A stretch of 42,288 bases of DNA from Alphaproteobacteria bacterium RIFCSPHIGHO2_02_FULL_46_13 (GCA_001767915.1 MEMI01000047.1:96265-138552); one strand, 5' to 3'. Counted from the first letter of the stretch, positions 1 through 9,317 are shown. Translations and numbers: made by a program. The notes: generated by a model from the sequence alone, not told the origin.

Positions 1-516
1 AAGACGGTCTTGATAGGTGCGCGTGGTGATGACTTTATCGTAATATTCTTCGGAAGTATCCAGATTGTGGTTATAGGCGGTTAAACCTGCTTCCTTGAGT
101 TTCAAAGCTTGGTCATAGTTTAACATGCCGAGTGTGCAGCAGGCTTCGAGCCCCAAGTCTTTTACACCGCGCACCATCTCAACCACGCGGTCAAAGCCGC
201 GTCCGTCTTTGACATCACGCCATGCGGCGCCCATGCAGAAACGGGTTGATCCGCTTTCTTTGGCTTTACGGGCTTGTTCCAGAACTTCGTCGGTTTTAAG
301 GAGTGTTTCTTTTTCCAACTGGGTTTGGTTATGAATGGATTGAGAGCAATATTTGCAATCTTCCTGACATCCGCCTGTCTTGATCGACAGCAGGGTGCAG
401 AGCTGCATTTCGTGGTGGTCGTGATGTTCACGGTGCACGGTTGCGGCACGCATTACCAGATCCAGAAACGGCATATCATAGATTTCTGCCACAGATTCTT
501 TGGAATAATTTGTCAT
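1..516 (-). CDS. bioB: Biotin synthase BioB, N-terminal part (cut by window edge)
   Basis: This is the first 172 codons of biotin synthase, the radical-SAM enzyme that inserts sulfur into dethiobiotin in the last step of biotin synthesis. The radical-SAM iron-sulfur motif C-x3-C-x2-C is visible as [13 protein letters not shown], and the stretch just before it ([12 protein letters not shown]) is typical of BioB. The frame stays open to the left edge, so the C-terminal half lies outside the window. The ATG at 514-516 has an AGGG a few bases upstream and lies 8 bases after the dprA stop, so it is probably translated as the last gene of a plsY-dprA-bioB run. No other biotin gene is seen in the window. 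The family call is firm. Confidence 0.93.
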   Translation of the reverse strand, partial: MTNYSKESVAEIYDMPFLDLVMRAATVHREHHDHHEMQLCTLLSIKTGGCQEDCKYCSQSIHNQTQLEKETLLKTDEVLEQARKAKESGSTRFCMGAAWRDVKDGRGFDRVVEMVRGVKDLGLEACCTLGMLNYDQALKLKEAGLTAYNHNLDTSEEYYDKVITTRTYQDRL

Positions 517-524
517 TTCAAACC

Positions 525-1640
525 CTAACTTATTAAGCAAACGCGATTGCCGGGGAGGCGTTGGACGACGCCCTCAAGCTCCATTTCCAGAAGTGTTCCT
601 TGCACATCTGCGCTTCTCAATTTGCATACCCTGACGATTTCGTCAACCTCTACGGGTGTTGATGAGAGTTCTGGAAAAATAAGGGTGTATAGATTTTCCG
701 ATGAATAACAATCATTTGCAACGCTTTCCGAAAGTTCTGTGTTGGCGAGGCCAACAATTTCGGAAAATGAAATTTGTTCGTTGCGATGCTTTGGTTTTAA
801 GAATGAGTTGATTTGTTCCAGCACATCGGCGGCGTCCCTTACCAGTACAACACCATCGCGGAGTAGGGCATTTGTACCCTCTGACCGTGGGTCGAGCGGG
901 AAGCCCGGGACAGCCATCACATCACGGCCTTGTTCCGCCGCCATGCGGGCGGTGATGAGGGAGCCTGAGCGCAAGCTGGCCTCGATAATCACTGTGCCGA
1001 CAGAGAGGCCGGAGACAATGCGGTTCCGTTTCGGGAAATGTTGTGCCATCGGTTGCATGCCCCATGCACATTCCGACACGACCGCGCCGTTTTCACATAT
1101 TTTGTGGAACAGGTCGGTGTTCTCTTTTGGATAGATGACGTTGACGCCGCCCGCGACCACGGCAATCGTTCCCGTTGAAAGTGAGCCTTCGTGGGCAGAG
1201 GTGTCAATACCGCGTGCCAAACCTGACACCACCGTCACGCCGGCTTTGCCAAGGTCGAAGGCCATTTTATGGGCAAGTTTACGGGCGTTCAGAGACGCAT
1301 TGCGTGAACCGACCAAGGCCACGGATTGTTGATTTAATAAATCAATGTTCCCGAGGACGCTTAATACAGGTGGTGCGTCTTCGAGGGAAGTAAGGGCAAG
1401 AGGATAATTTTCATCCCCCGCAAAAATCATTTGTCCGCGATGTTTGGTAAGTGTTTCCAGTTCCCGTTCGGCAGTTGCCGCATCACAAATTTTAATCGGT
1501 TTATTTTTGGTAAGAACGGGCAGAATGTCCAGAGCCGCCGCAGGGGTTTTATATTTTGCAAGTAAACGATGAAACGTAATCGGCCCCACGGTTTCAGTCC
1601 GTGAGAGGCGGAGCCAATCGATTTTTTCTTGTTCGTTCAT
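525..1640 (-). CDS. dprA: DNA-processing protein DprA (Smf)
   Basis: DprA binds incoming single-stranded DNA and loads RecA during natural transformation. The 371 residues include the Rossmann-like DprA core: ALVGSRNAS, then [29 protein letters not shown], and RNRIVSGLS followed by [16 protein letters not shown]. The C-terminal ~60 residues look like the winged-helix tail common in this family. Its start overlaps the plsY stop by 4 bases (ATGA), which implies translational coupling. The plsY-dprA pair is common in bacteria. Presence of dprA alone does not prove competence, as the gene is widespread in species not known to be transformable. Confidence 0.95.
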   Translation of the reverse strand: MNEQEKIDWLRLSRTETVGPITFHRLLAKYKTPAAALDILPVLTKNKPIKICDAATAERELETLTKHRGQMIFAGDENYPLALTSLEDAPPVLSVLGNIDLLNQQSVALVGSRNASLNARKLAHKMAFDLGKAGVTVVSGLARGIDTSAHEGSLSTGTIAVVAGGVNVIYPKENTDLFHKICENGAVVSECAWGMQPMAQHFPKRNRIVSGLSVGTVIIEASLRSGSLITARMAAEQGRDVMAVPGFPLDPRSEGTNALLRDGVVLVRDAADVLEQINSFLKPKHRNEQISFSEIVGLANTELSESVANDCYSSENLYTLIFPELSSTPVEVDEIVRVCKLRSADVQGTLLEMELEGVVQRLPGNRVCLIS

Positions 1641-2290
1641 TCTTTCTTTTTGCCTATTTTTGGTTCTTCACCTTTTAACAGGCGTTTGATATTGGTGTGG
1701 TGTTTCGAGACAATAATGATCGCCATAATGGCGCAAAGAATGGTGAGTTTTGCATCCTGTGAAAACAAATACGCAAAAACAGGTGAAAGTGACACCGCCA
1801 CCAAAGCCGAAAGCGAAGAAATGCGCGAGAGGAATGCGGTGATGACCCATGTTGCCGCCGCCGCCAGACCTGTTGGCCATGAGAGGGTGAGAAGAATACC
1901 TAGTCCTGTTGCGACACCTTTACCACCTTTAAATTTCAGCCAGATAGGGAAGATGTGGCCGAGGAGGGCGAAGAGGGCTGTAATAAGGGTGGCGGAATAG
2001 ATAGTCGCTTGGGTGTAGCCGCAAGTATTTGGAACGGCGCAGTCTAGAACAGATGAGTCTGGCATCATTATCTTTACAATAGATATTGCAACCGCCCCTT
2101 TTAACGCATCCAACAGTAAGGTTGCAATTGCCAGCTTTTTATTGCCTGTGCGCAGGACATTTGTAGCCCCGATATTGCCCGACCCGATATCGCGAATATC
2201 ACCATACCCGCACATTTTTGTAAGGATAAGACCAAAGGGGATTGAGCCGAGGAGGTAGCCGATGAGGGCGGAGATTATGATTTCAAACAT
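1637..2290 (-). CDS. plsY: Glycerol-3-phosphate acyltransferase PlsY
   Basis: PlsY is the inner-membrane enzyme that transfers the acyl group from acyl phosphate to glycerol-3-phosphate, the first step of phospholipid synthesis. The 217-residue protein has about five hydrophobic segments and the family motifs GSIPFGLI near residue 15, DIGSGNIGATNVLR near 37-50, and FKGGKGVATGLG near 120-130. Length is normal for the family. It overlaps dprA downstream. A strong bulged hairpin (2311-2347) lies immediately upstream, between it and the entericidin-like gene, and could affect how much transcript from tal reaches plsY. Confidence 0.95.
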   Translation of the reverse strand: MFEIIISALIGYLLGSIPFGLILTKMCGYGDIRDIGSGNIGATNVLRTGNKKLAIATLLLDALKGAVAISIVKIMMPDSSVLDCAVPNTCGYTQATIYSATLITALFALLGHIFPIWLKFKGGKGVATGLGILLTLSWPTGLAAAATWVITAFLSRISSLSALVAVSLSPVFAYLFSQDAKLTILCAIMAIIIVSKHHTNIKRLLKGEEPKIGKKKE

Positions 2291-2310
2291 GGTTGCCTAT
2301 TTCGTTTTTT

Positions 2311-2347
2311 GTCAGCCCCCGCTTGTTTTCCTTGGTGCGGGGGTGAC
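2311..2347. repeat. Bulged GC-rich inverted repeat between ecn-like gene and plsY
   Basis: Positions 2311-2314 plus 2316-2322 pair with 2337-2347. This gives an 11-bp stem with G2315 bulged and a 14-base loop. There is no T-tract after the stem on either strand in the right place, so it is not a classic terminator for the minus-strand genes. The GTCA-CCCCCGC look resembles dispersed palindromic elements found between genes in many Alphaproteobacteria, but no second copy was seen in this window. Confidence 0.5.
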
Positions 2348-2359
2348 GAAAAGATAGTT

Positions 2360-2494
2360 TTAACGTGTTGATCTTTGGATTTCTTGCCCCATTTTCTCGA
2401 CATCGGTGCCGACGCCGCGGAATGTGTTGGTGCAAGCGGAAAGACCAATAGCAATGGTCACCAAAGCAAATACAATCATAAGAGTACGAAACAT
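2360..2494 (-). CDS. Entericidin-like small lipoprotein
   Basis: This 44-residue ORF starts MFRTLMIVFALVTIAIG and reaches the lipobox LSAC at about residues 18-21, followed by TNTFRGVGTDVEKMGQEIQR. The signal peptide, the lipobox and the short GVGxDVExxGxxI tail are the hallmarks of the entericidin EcnA/EcnB family. These are tiny membrane lipoproteins of poorly settled function, described in enterics as an antidote/toxin pair linked to stationary-phase lysis. A good Shine-Dalgarno (GGAGAA) sits about 6 bases before the ATG. The gene lies 17 bases after the transaldolase stop, so it is likely on the same transcript. Only one entericidin-like ORF is visible. The function is inferred from family resemblance only. 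Confidence 0.8.
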   Translation of the reverse strand: MFRTLMIVFALVTIAIGLSACTNTFRGVGTDVEKMGQEIQRSTR

Positions 2495-2511
2495 ATTATT
2501 TTCTCCAATTA

Positions 2512-3168
2512 TTAAAGAATAGATTGTCCGGTTTTTTTCCAGTCTTCGACAAATGCGGCAAGGCCTTTGTCGGTCAATGGGTGGTTATAGAGTTGTTTGA
2601 TAACCGATGATGGGCAAGTCACTACATCTGCGCCGATTTTGGCGGATTCAACAATGTGCATCGGGTTGCGAACAGAGGCCACCAGAACTTCGGTTTCGAA
2701 ATCTTGGTAATTATCATAGATACCAACGATATCCTGAATAAGTGACAGACCGTCTTGACCAATATCGTCCAAACGTCCAACGAATGGGGAAATGAAAGCC
2801 GCGCCCGCTTTTGCCGCGAGAATAGCTTGTGCCGCAGAGAAGCAAAGGGTCACGTTGACCATTGTCCCTTCGTCAGAGAGGCGTTTACAGACTTTAAGAC
2901 CCGCTGGTGTCAAAGGAACTTTGACCACGACGTTATCGGCGATGGCGCGGAGTTTGTCAGCTTCCTTCCACATTGTTTCATAGTCGGTTGAGGCAACTTC
3001 GGCGCTCACTGGCCCTGAAATCACGTCACAAATCTCTTTAATGAGGGGCAAAAAGTCTTTTCCTGATTTCAAAATCAGGGATGGATTGGTGGTTACGCCA
3101 TCAATCAGACCGCTGTCGGCCATGTCCTTAATTTCGTTAATGTCGGCTGTATCTACGAAAAATTTCAT
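2512..3168 (-). CDS. tal: Small transaldolase / fructose-6-phosphate aldolase-like protein
   Basis: A class I aldolase of the short transaldolase family (218 residues; the E. coli FsaA and Bacillus-type transaldolases are similar in length). It acts on sugar phosphates in the non-oxidative pentose phosphate pathway. The start [14 protein letters not shown], the GVTTNPSL motif (about 24-31), the Schiff-base lysine in VVVKVPLT (Lys 83 by my count) and the late motif [11 protein letters not shown] are all present. Transaldolase and fructose-6-phosphate aldolase cannot be told apart with confidence by eye. It is divergent from priA with only about 70 bases between the starts, a pairing also known in other Alphaproteobacteria. 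Confidence 0.9.
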   Translation of the reverse strand: MKFFVDTADINEIKDMADSGLIDGVTTNPSLILKSGKDFLPLIKEICDVISGPVSAEVASTDYETMWKEADKLRAIADNVVVKVPLTPAGLKVCKRLSDEGTMVNVTLCFSAAQAILAAKAGAAFISPFVGRLDDIGQDGLSLIQDIVGIYDNYQDFETEVLVASVRNPMHIVESAKIGADVVTCPSSVIKQLYNHPLTDKGLAAFVEDWKKTGQSIL

Positions 3169-3238
3169 TTTTTATGTCCTTTTATTGTCAAACCTGAATT
3201 TAGAGGGCATCATGCCTATCTCGTTTAAGGAATGCAAG

Positions 3239-5398
3239 ATGCCTGTTTGTCGTGTGCTGGTCACATCTCCGGTTGAAAAAGCCTATGATTACCTGATTCC
3301 CGAAGGGATGGAATTGGGGCTGGGGGATTATGTCACCGTGCCACTGGGCCCAAGGGCTGTTCATGGAGTGGTTTGGGACGTCGGCGGCGAGGGCGAAGTC
3401 GCCCTGTCTAAAATGAAAGCCGTCCTTCAAAAACACGATTTACCCCCCATGGATGCAACCCAGATGAAATTTATCGACTGGGTGGCGTCTTATAATATGG
3501 AACGCCGCGGATCGGTTTTAAAAATGGCCTTATCCGTTCCGCAAGCTTTAGAGCCATCGCAGCCGATGACGGGGTATATTCTGGGTGCCGGTGAATATAA
3601 CCCTGAAAAGACAAAAGCCATTACAGAATTAATGCAAGACGGATTGCCAAGACGGTTGTCAGAAATTACGTCTGCGACGGGCGCCAGTGCGTCCACCATT
3701 AAAACTATGGTGAAGCACGGTGTATTACAGGCCGTTGATATTTTTGCCAAAGCGCCTTGCGCACACCCTAACCCGAATTTTGCACCTAAAGATTTATCGC
3801 GCGAGCAAGAGATTGCGGCAGAGAAAATCATAGCGCGGATTGATAAAGGCGGGTTTGAAACTTTTCTGTTGGACGGCGTGACCGGTTCAGGGAAAACAGA
3901 AGTTTATTTTGAGGCGATTGCTAAAATCATTGCCGAAAATCGTGGGCAGGTTTTGATTTTAATGCCCGAGATTGCGTTGTCGAATTCCTTTATCCGCCGC
4001 TTTGCGGAACGGTTCGGGGTGAAGCCTGCGTTGTGGCATTCATCGCTCACCCCCGCGCAACGTCGTCTGACGTGGCGGAGTATTGTTACGGGGCAGACTA
4101 AAGTCGTTGTGGGGGCGCGGTCGGCGTTGTTCCTGCCATACGCGGATTTGAAAATGATTGTGGTGGACGAAGAACATGACCCCGCATTCAAACAGGAAGA
4201 AGTTACTATTTATAATGCGCGGGACATGGCGGTTGTACGGGCGCATCAGGGAAAAATTCCGATTGTTTTGGCATCCGCCACGCCGTCATTAGAGACGATG
4301 CAAAATGTGTGGGAAGGAAAATACACGTTATTATCTTTGCCTGACAGGTTCGGCGGCGCGAGTAAGCCCGAGATTAAAATTATTGATCTGCGCATTGATA
4401 AACCGACACGCCAACATTTTATGTCGCCTGTGTTGATTGATGAAGTGCAGAAGACTCTGGACGCGAAACAGCAGGCATTATTATTTTTAAACAGGCGCGG
4501 GTTTGCGCCTCTGACTTTATGCCGCACCTGTGGACACCGTATGGAATGCCCCAAATGTACGGCGTGGTTGGTCGAACATAAACGTGGCAATCAATTGCAA
4601 TGTCACCATTGCGGGTTTTCGATGAAAACACCTGTCGAATGCGTCAATTGCCATGACAAGGATTCTCTTGTCGCCTGTGGCCCTGGTGTGGAGCGGATTG
4701 CCGAAGAGGTCAAAGAATATTTCCCCGAAGCCCGCACCTTAATTCTGGCGAGCGATATTACCGACACGCATGACAAATTGATTGAGGCGTTGGACAGAAT
4801 TAAAAACGGCGATGTCGATATTATCATAGGTACACAAATTATCGCCAAGGGACACCATTTCCCGCAAATCACCTGTGTGGGTATTATTGATGCGGATTTG
4901 GGGTTAAGTGGGGGCGACCTTCGCGCTACCGAGCGTAGTTATCAATTATTGCATCAGGTTGCGGGGCGGGCGGGGCGCGAGCAATTAAAGGGGCATGTCT
5001 TTCTTCAGACCTATAACGCCGAACAACGCGTGATGCAGATGATTGCCGAAGATGATCGTGACGGATTTCTGGAGGCCGAGGCGGATGAGCGTCAAAGTGC
5101 CAAGATGCCACCTTTTTCAAGACTGGCCGCTTTGATTATCACTGGTAAGGACGAAGCCCAGACCAAAAATGTTGCCATCATGATCGGACGCGCATCCCCG
5201 CGGGCAGAGGGCGTACAGGTGTTGGGGCCAGCTCCCGCGCAAATGTACCGCATCCGCGGGCAATTCCGCCAACGCATCCTGATCCGTGCAGAAAAGAACC
5301 TGAATATCCAGAAATTCATTGCAGAATGGCTTGGCTCACTTAAAATACCTTCATCCGTACGGGTCGTGATTGATATTGATCCGCAAAATTTCTTATAG
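3239..5398 (+). CDS. priA: Primosomal protein N' (replication restart helicase PriA)
   Basis: PriA recognises stalled replication forks and reloads the replisome. With this start it has 719 residues, close to the E. coli length. Seen in order: the N-terminal DNA-binding region (MPVCRVLV...AYDYLIPEGM), Walker A GVTGSGKTEVYF, the DEEH box in VVDEEHDPAFKQEE, a zinc-binding insert with paired cysteines (CRTCGHRMECPKC, then CHHC and CVNC), and helicase motifs GTQIIAKGHHFP and QVAGRAGR. The start at 3239 matches the usual MPV N-terminus and has AAGGA upstream. An in-frame ATG at 3212 with AGAGGG ahead is the main alternative. The frame is open to 3041, but that would run through the transaldolase start. 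Confidence 0.95.
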   Translation: MPVCRVLVTSPVEKAYDYLIPEGMELGLGDYVTVPLGPRAVHGVVWDVGGEGEVALSKMKAVLQKHDLPPMDATQMKFIDWVASYNMERRGSVLKMALSVPQALEPSQPMTGYILGAGEYNPEKTKAITELMQDGLPRRLSEITSATGASASTIKTMVKHGVLQAVDIFAKAPCAHPNPNFAPKDLSREQEIAAEKIIARIDKGGFETFLLDGVTGSGKTEVYFEAIAKIIAENRGQVLILMPEIALSNSFIRRFAERFGVKPALWHSSLTPAQRRLTWRSIVTGQTKVVVGARSALFLPYADLKMIVVDEEHDPAFKQEEVTIYNARDMAVVRAHQGKIPIVLASATPSLETMQNVWEGKYTLLSLPDRFGGASKPEIKIIDLRIDKPTRQHFMSPVLIDEVQKTLDAKQQALLFLNRRGFAPLTLCRTCGHRMECPKCTAWLVEHKRGNQLQCHHCGFSMKTPVECVNCHDKDSLVACGPGVERIAEEVKEYFPEARTLILASDITDTHDKLIEALDRIKNGDVDIIIGTQIIAKGHHFPQITCVGIIDADLGLSGGDLRATERSYQLLHQVAGRAGREQLKGHVFLQTYNAEQRVMQMIAEDDRDGFLEAEADERQSAKMPPFSRLAALIITGKDEAQTKNVAIMIGRASPRAEGVQVLGPAPAQMYRIRGQFRQRILIRAEKNLNIQKFIAEWLGSLKIPSSVRVVIDIDPQNFL

Positions 5399-5408
5399 GG
5401 GCGCGTTT

Positions 5409-6860
5409 ATGTTTTTAAAATGGTCAAAACTGACAATTATCTTGTTCATTATTATTTTTTTGGAGGGATATATTGTTTTGGCATCTGAGATATTGGCCAT
5501 TCGGCAAGTGACGACCTATGTCGGGAGTGGAGCAGACACTGTCTCTATTATTATCGCTGCCGTTCTGATGCCTCTGGCATTTGGATATTATGTAGGGGGT
5601 AATTTTAAGCCGCGCTTGGGACGGAATGGCAAATGGATTTCTGTTCGTAGCAAGTTAATTTCAAATGTCGTCATTGCAGCTTGTTTTCTAATTCCGGCAC
5701 TCGGTACGCTTGCAATTGATTTCTTTTTTTCGATGCTATTCCAAGTAGGCATATCGGACCGTATCTTGCTGACTTCTGTCTATTCTTTAATTTTTCTGGT
5801 CGTTCCTGTGTTCTTATTGGGGCAGACTGTGCCGCTGATTTCAAACTACTTTTCTTCCCAGAAATTGCCTTTGGTGACTGCCAAGATATTATTTGTATCA
5901 ACTGCGGGATCATTCATCGGGTCGGTTGTGACAACCATTGTTATTATGCGTTATTTTGGCGTGAATAATGCCGTGAATGTGATTTTTGTTTTGATGACAT
6001 TTTTGGTTGTTCTTTTGTCCAAAAAGATTCTGAATGACAAGACAATTATAATTTTATTGCTTGCGGGGCTTATGCTTTATACCAATTCAAATGCTATGCT
6101 GCGTGGCCTCGGGATTATCTACAGCAACGCCTACAACACAGCATCTATTTTAGAAGTTGAAAAAGGGAAAATACTCGTCCTGAATGGTAGCGCCTCATCT
6201 TTTATCGGTAAGAATGGTGAAAAATTCCCCTATGCTGAATATATTCAAAAACACTACCTCAACCAAATATCTAAAGATTTAACACAACCACCTAAAAAAA
6301 TTCTTATTATAGGAGCGGCAGGATTCACGCTTGGGAGTGAGGATAGTCACAATGATTATACCTATGTTGATATTGATCCAGATATCAAAGCGACTGCCGA
6401 AAAAGATTTCTTAAAACACAAACTTGGAGCCAATAAAAAATTTGTTGGGCACGATATCGTGGCCTATCTTGCGGTTAATCAGACTAAATTCGATATGATT
6501 GTCATTGATGCATTTTCCAGTCGCGTTTATATTCCAGAGCAACTTTTGTCACATAACTTTTTTGTGGAAGTCAAAAAGTCATTGGCTTTGAATGGGGTTT
6601 TGGTGGCAAATTTTATTGTTTCGCCTAATTTTAACAATTCATTTTCCAAGCGTCTCGATAACACATTCAGAAGTGTCTTCCCTCATTACGGGCGACAAGT
6701 TGTGGGTGCCGATGATTTTGATGGATGGTCAGGGGATGTGCATAACATGACAAATGTTGTTTATACATTTAGAAACGATCAGACAGAAGATGGCACCGTT
6801 TATACCAATAACAACAATACGGCGGCATTTGATAAGCCGGATGTCATCCATAAACAATAG
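5409..6860 (+). CDS. Membrane protein fused to a spermidine-synthase-like methyltransferase-fold domain
   Basis: This 483-residue protein has about seven hydrophobic helices in its first ~230 residues and a soluble Rossmann domain from about 290 to 450. The soluble part shows KKILIIGAAGFTLGSE (cofactor loop), YVDIDPDIKATAEKDF (acidic residue after strand 2) and FDMIVIDAFSSRVYIPEQLL. This is the pattern of proteins annotated as fused transporter/spermidine synthase. Such proteins carry an SpeE-like fold, but few have a proven aminopropyltransferase activity, so the substrate is unknown. The ATG at 5409 has AGGGG 8 bases upstream. A further in-frame ATG at 5370 would overlap priA. The stretch is visibly richer in A+T than priA, and the TraX gene follows after 8 bases. 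Confidence 0.75.
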   Translation: MFLKWSKLTIILFIIIFLEGYIVLASEILAIRQVTTYVGSGADTVSIIIAAVLMPLAFGYYVGGNFKPRLGRNGKWISVRSKLISNVVIAACFLIPALGTLAIDFFFSMLFQVGISDRILLTSVYSLIFLVVPVFLLGQTVPLISNYFSSQKLPLVTAKILFVSTAGSFIGSVVTTIVIMRYFGVNNAVNVIFVLMTFLVVLLSKKILNDKTIIILLLAGLMLYTNSNAMLRGLGIIYSNAYNTASILEVEKGKILVLNGSASSFIGKNGEKFPYAEYIQKHYLNQISKDLTQPPKKILIIGAAGFTLGSEDSHNDYTYVDIDPDIKATAEKDFLKHKLGANKKFVGHDIVAYLAVNQTKFDMIVIDAFSSRVYIPEQLLSHNFFVEVKKSLALNGVLVANFIVSPNFNNSFSKRLDNTFRSVFPHYGRQVVGADDFDGWSGDVHNMTNVVYTFRNDQTEDGTVYTNNNNTAAFDKPDVIHKQ

Positions 6861-6868
6861 AGATTTAT

Positions 6869-7684
6869 ATGTTTTTTAAAAGAACAGACAATTTGACATC
6901 GAACCTAACCAGTTATGATTTTTTGAAATTCATAACGGTCTTATTTATGTTTGCCGATCATATCGGGGCTTATTTTATTCCGGATGAGACGTGGTGGCGT
7001 GTTGTCGGGCGATTGGGGTTTCCGGTTTGGTTTTTTCTAGCCGGTTATTCAAAAGATAAGGGTATTAAGCTAGATCTTTGGGTTGGTGCAGGCATTTTGA
7101 TTTTTGCCAGCGTCATGTTCGGCGATTATTTATTCCCTGCCAATGCCTTGGTGTCGTTCATTTGTATTCGTATCTTTATGACGCATCAGTATAAGATGTC
7201 GTTTTCGAATTGGGAAATCTTACTCTACACAACTGTTGCTTTTATTCTGTTGGCGATACCGACAGGGTATATGTTCGAATATGGGACTTTGGCGTTTATG
7301 TTTGCGATGTTCGGATATGCGGTTCGCAATAAAAATGAGTTGGGGGTCAGTAATAAAATCAGAATTTTATTCTGTATTGTCGCCCCGATCAGTATCGCCG
7401 TTCTTGAGTGTCATATATTCCGTTTCGCCCTGATACAGAGCATTGCCTGTGTTGTGATGATATGTGCCATGTCTTTTGTGATGTTTCATTTTAAAGTGGC
7501 AGAATATCCGCAATTGACACAAAAGCTGCCCCGTCCGATGACGGCTCTTATTCAGTTTGGCGGGCGGTACACGTTGGAAATTTATGTCATTCACCTGATT
7601 GCGATTAAGGCCTATTTATTCTTATCGGGGAATGAGGCAGGGCATCAGTTGTTCTCTCCTGCACTTTTACCAAGCTTTATGTAG
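6869..7684 (+). CDS. TraX-family membrane acyltransferase
   Basis: A 271-residue polytopic membrane protein of the TraX family, named after the F-plasmid enzyme that N-acetylates pilin. The family signature is at the N-terminus: SYDFLKFITVLFMFADHIG, then WWRVVGRLGFPVWFFLAGYS. Near the C-terminus comes FGGRYTLEIYVIHLIAIKAY. About eight hydrophobic helices follow one another. Chromosomal members of this family occur outside conjugation clusters and their acceptors are mostly unknown. No conjugation genes are present here. Eight bases separate it from the spermidine-synthase-like gene, so the two are probably co-expressed. Its stop is two bases from the stop of the convergent ABC transporter gene, with no obvious terminator between them. 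Confidence 0.8.
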   Translation: MFFKRTDNLTSNLTSYDFLKFITVLFMFADHIGAYFIPDETWWRVVGRLGFPVWFFLAGYSKDKGIKLDLWVGAGILIFASVMFGDYLFPANALVSFICIRIFMTHQYKMSFSNWEILLYTTVAFILLAIPTGYMFEYGTLAFMFAMFGYAVRNKNELGVSNKIRILFCIVAPISIAVLECHIFRFALIQSIACVVMICAMSFVMFHFKVAEYPQLTQKLPRPMTALIQFGGRYTLEIYVIHLIAIKAYLFLSGNEAGHQLFSPALLPSFM

Positions 7685-7686
7685 CA

Positions 7687-9306
7687 TCAAGCGCGGGTGC
7701 GAAGGTGGAGTGCAGCATCCAGCAATGATTTGGTATAGGACATTTGCGGGTTTTCGAAGACCGATTCTGCTATCCCTTGTTCCACAATTTGACCATTACG
7801 CATCACCAGAATTTCATGAGCCATGGCGCGTACCACACGCAGATCATGGCTGATGAACATATAGGTGAGGTTGAGGCGGTCTTGCAGATTTTGCAACAGT
7901 TCGACAACTTGTGCCTGAACCGAGACATCAAGAGCCGAGGTTGGTTCATCCAGCACGATTAATTTTGGTTCAAGAATAAGGGCGCGGGCGATTGAGACAC
8001 GTTGGCGTTGCCCTCCCGAAAATTCATGCGGATAGCGATGGCGGGTGAGCGGGTCAAGGCCAACATTTTCAAGAGCCTGAACCACCAAGTCATCCATTTC
8101 GGATTTGCCAAGGTGTTTTTTGTGAACCAGTAAACCTTCGCCAATAATTTGCCCGATACTCATCCGCGGGGAGAGGGAGCCGAACGGGTCTTGGAAGACA
8201 ACTTGTAATTCCGAACGAAGGGCGCGGAGATCATCGCCATTGATATTTGTAATGTCTTTGCCGTCAAAGGATATGGTGCCGCTTGATTTCACGAGTTTTA
8301 AAATCGCCAGAGCCAGCGTTGTCTTGCCCGATCCGGATTCACCGACCACACCCAATGTTTGTTTTTCGCGCAGTTGGAAGGAAATATTGTCAACGGCCTT
8401 CACGCTTTCAAGCGTCTTGCCGAGAAGACTTTTCTTGGTGGGGAATGTCACGCAAATATTTTTGGCATCCAAAAGGATTTTTGCATTCTGGTTGCAAGGA
8501 AGCGGAGTCGCGCGGGGGGCGGAGGCCAGTAACTGTTTGGTGTAGACATGCTGCGGATTTGCAAAGAGGTCTGTCTTGCTTTGGCTTTCGACAATCTCGC
8601 CCTTTTTCATGACGCAGACATGGTCGCACATTTTCTCGACCACTTTTAAATCATGGCTGATCAGAATAAGCGCCATGCCCAGTTTGTCGCGCAGTGTTTG
8701 AAGAAGTTCTAAAATCTGTGCCTGTACCGTGACGTCCAACGCTGTTGTGGGTTCGTCCGCAATCAGGATGTCGGGGGTGTTGGCGAGTGCCATGGCAATC
8801 ATCACCCGTTGCCGTTGACCACCGGATAGTTCATGCGGGTAGGCATTGAGGCGCGATTTCAAATTGTTTAACCCGACGAGATCAACCAGTTCCAGAATAC
8901 GCGCATTGATTTCGGCTTTGGTAAAATTCGGCTGGTGGAGTTCAATCACTTCGCCGATTTGTTTTGAAATAGTGTGAAGCGGGTTAAGTGAGGACAATGG
9001 TTCCTGAAAAATCATCCCGATTTTTTCGCCACGGATAGAATTTAAAGTTTTGGCAGATGCGCCAACCAATTCAACGCCGTTAAATATAATCGACCCCGTC
9101 GGGTGCGATGCCATCGGGTAGGGGAGGAGTTGTATTAAGGATAAAGCCGTAACCGACTTTCCCGAACCGGATTCCCCAACCAAGGCCAGAGTTTTTCCCT
9201 TTTCCAAACTAAAGCTGATATTTTTCACAGCATCAAACACACCATCAGGCGTGTTGAAACGAACGGAGAGGTTTGAAACAGAAAGAAGCGGGGCAATATT
9301 CGACAT
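7687..9306 (-). CDS. yejF: Peptide ABC transporter ATP-binding protein with two ATPase domains (YejF type)
   Basis: The 539 residues hold two complete ABC ATPase domains. Domain 1 has Walker A GESGSGKSVTAL near residue 43, signature LSGGQRQRVMIAMALA and Walker B ILIADEPTTALD. Domain 2 has GESGSGKTTLALAIL, FSGGQRQRVSIARAL and LIVLDEPTSALD. This double arrangement and length match YejF, the ATPase of the YejABEF importer for oligopeptides and microcin C. The spacer after each domain contains the oligopeptide-type tail (PQHVYTKQLLASAPRA; PQMSYTKSLLDAAL). No permease or substrate-binding gene is next to it: upstream is a terminator and an unrelated gene, so its partners must be encoded elsewhere. 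Dipeptide or glutathione importers with fused ATPases are an alternative. Confidence 0.85.
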   Translation of the reverse strand: MSNIAPLLSVSNLSVRFNTPDGVFDAVKNISFSLEKGKTLALVGESGSGKSVTALSLIQLLPYPMASHPTGSIIFNGVELVGASAKTLNSIRGEKIGMIFQEPLSSLNPLHTISKQIGEVIELHQPNFTKAEINARILELVDLVGLNNLKSRLNAYPHELSGGQRQRVMIAMALANTPDILIADEPTTALDVTVQAQILELLQTLRDKLGMALILISHDLKVVEKMCDHVCVMKKGEIVESQSKTDLFANPQHVYTKQLLASAPRATPLPCNQNAKILLDAKNICVTFPTKKSLLGKTLESVKAVDNISFQLREKQTLGVVGESGSGKTTLALAILKLVKSSGTISFDGKDITNINGDDLRALRSELQVVFQDPFGSLSPRMSIGQIIGEGLLVHKKHLGKSEMDDLVVQALENVGLDPLTRHRYPHEFSGGQRQRVSIARALILEPKLIVLDEPTSALDVSVQAQVVELLQNLQDRLNLTYMFISHDLRVVRAMAHEILVMRNGQIVEQGIAESVFENPQMSYTKSLLDAALHLRTRA

Positions 9307-9317
9307 ATCCGTATTAG

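Noticed and set aside
739-1134. 131-codon open frame on the plus strand
   Set aside because: It lies wholly antisense to dprA, with no ribosome-binding site or recognisable product.
3041-3238. Upstream extension of PriA to 3041
   Set aside because: It would run antisense through the start of the transaldolase gene and adds residues unlike PriA. Starts at 3239 or 3212 have ribosome-binding sites.
5409-7684. Conjugation cluster suggested by the TraX-family protein
   Set aside because: No other tra, pilin or relaxase gene is nearby. Chromosomal TraX-family proteins occur outside plasmids.
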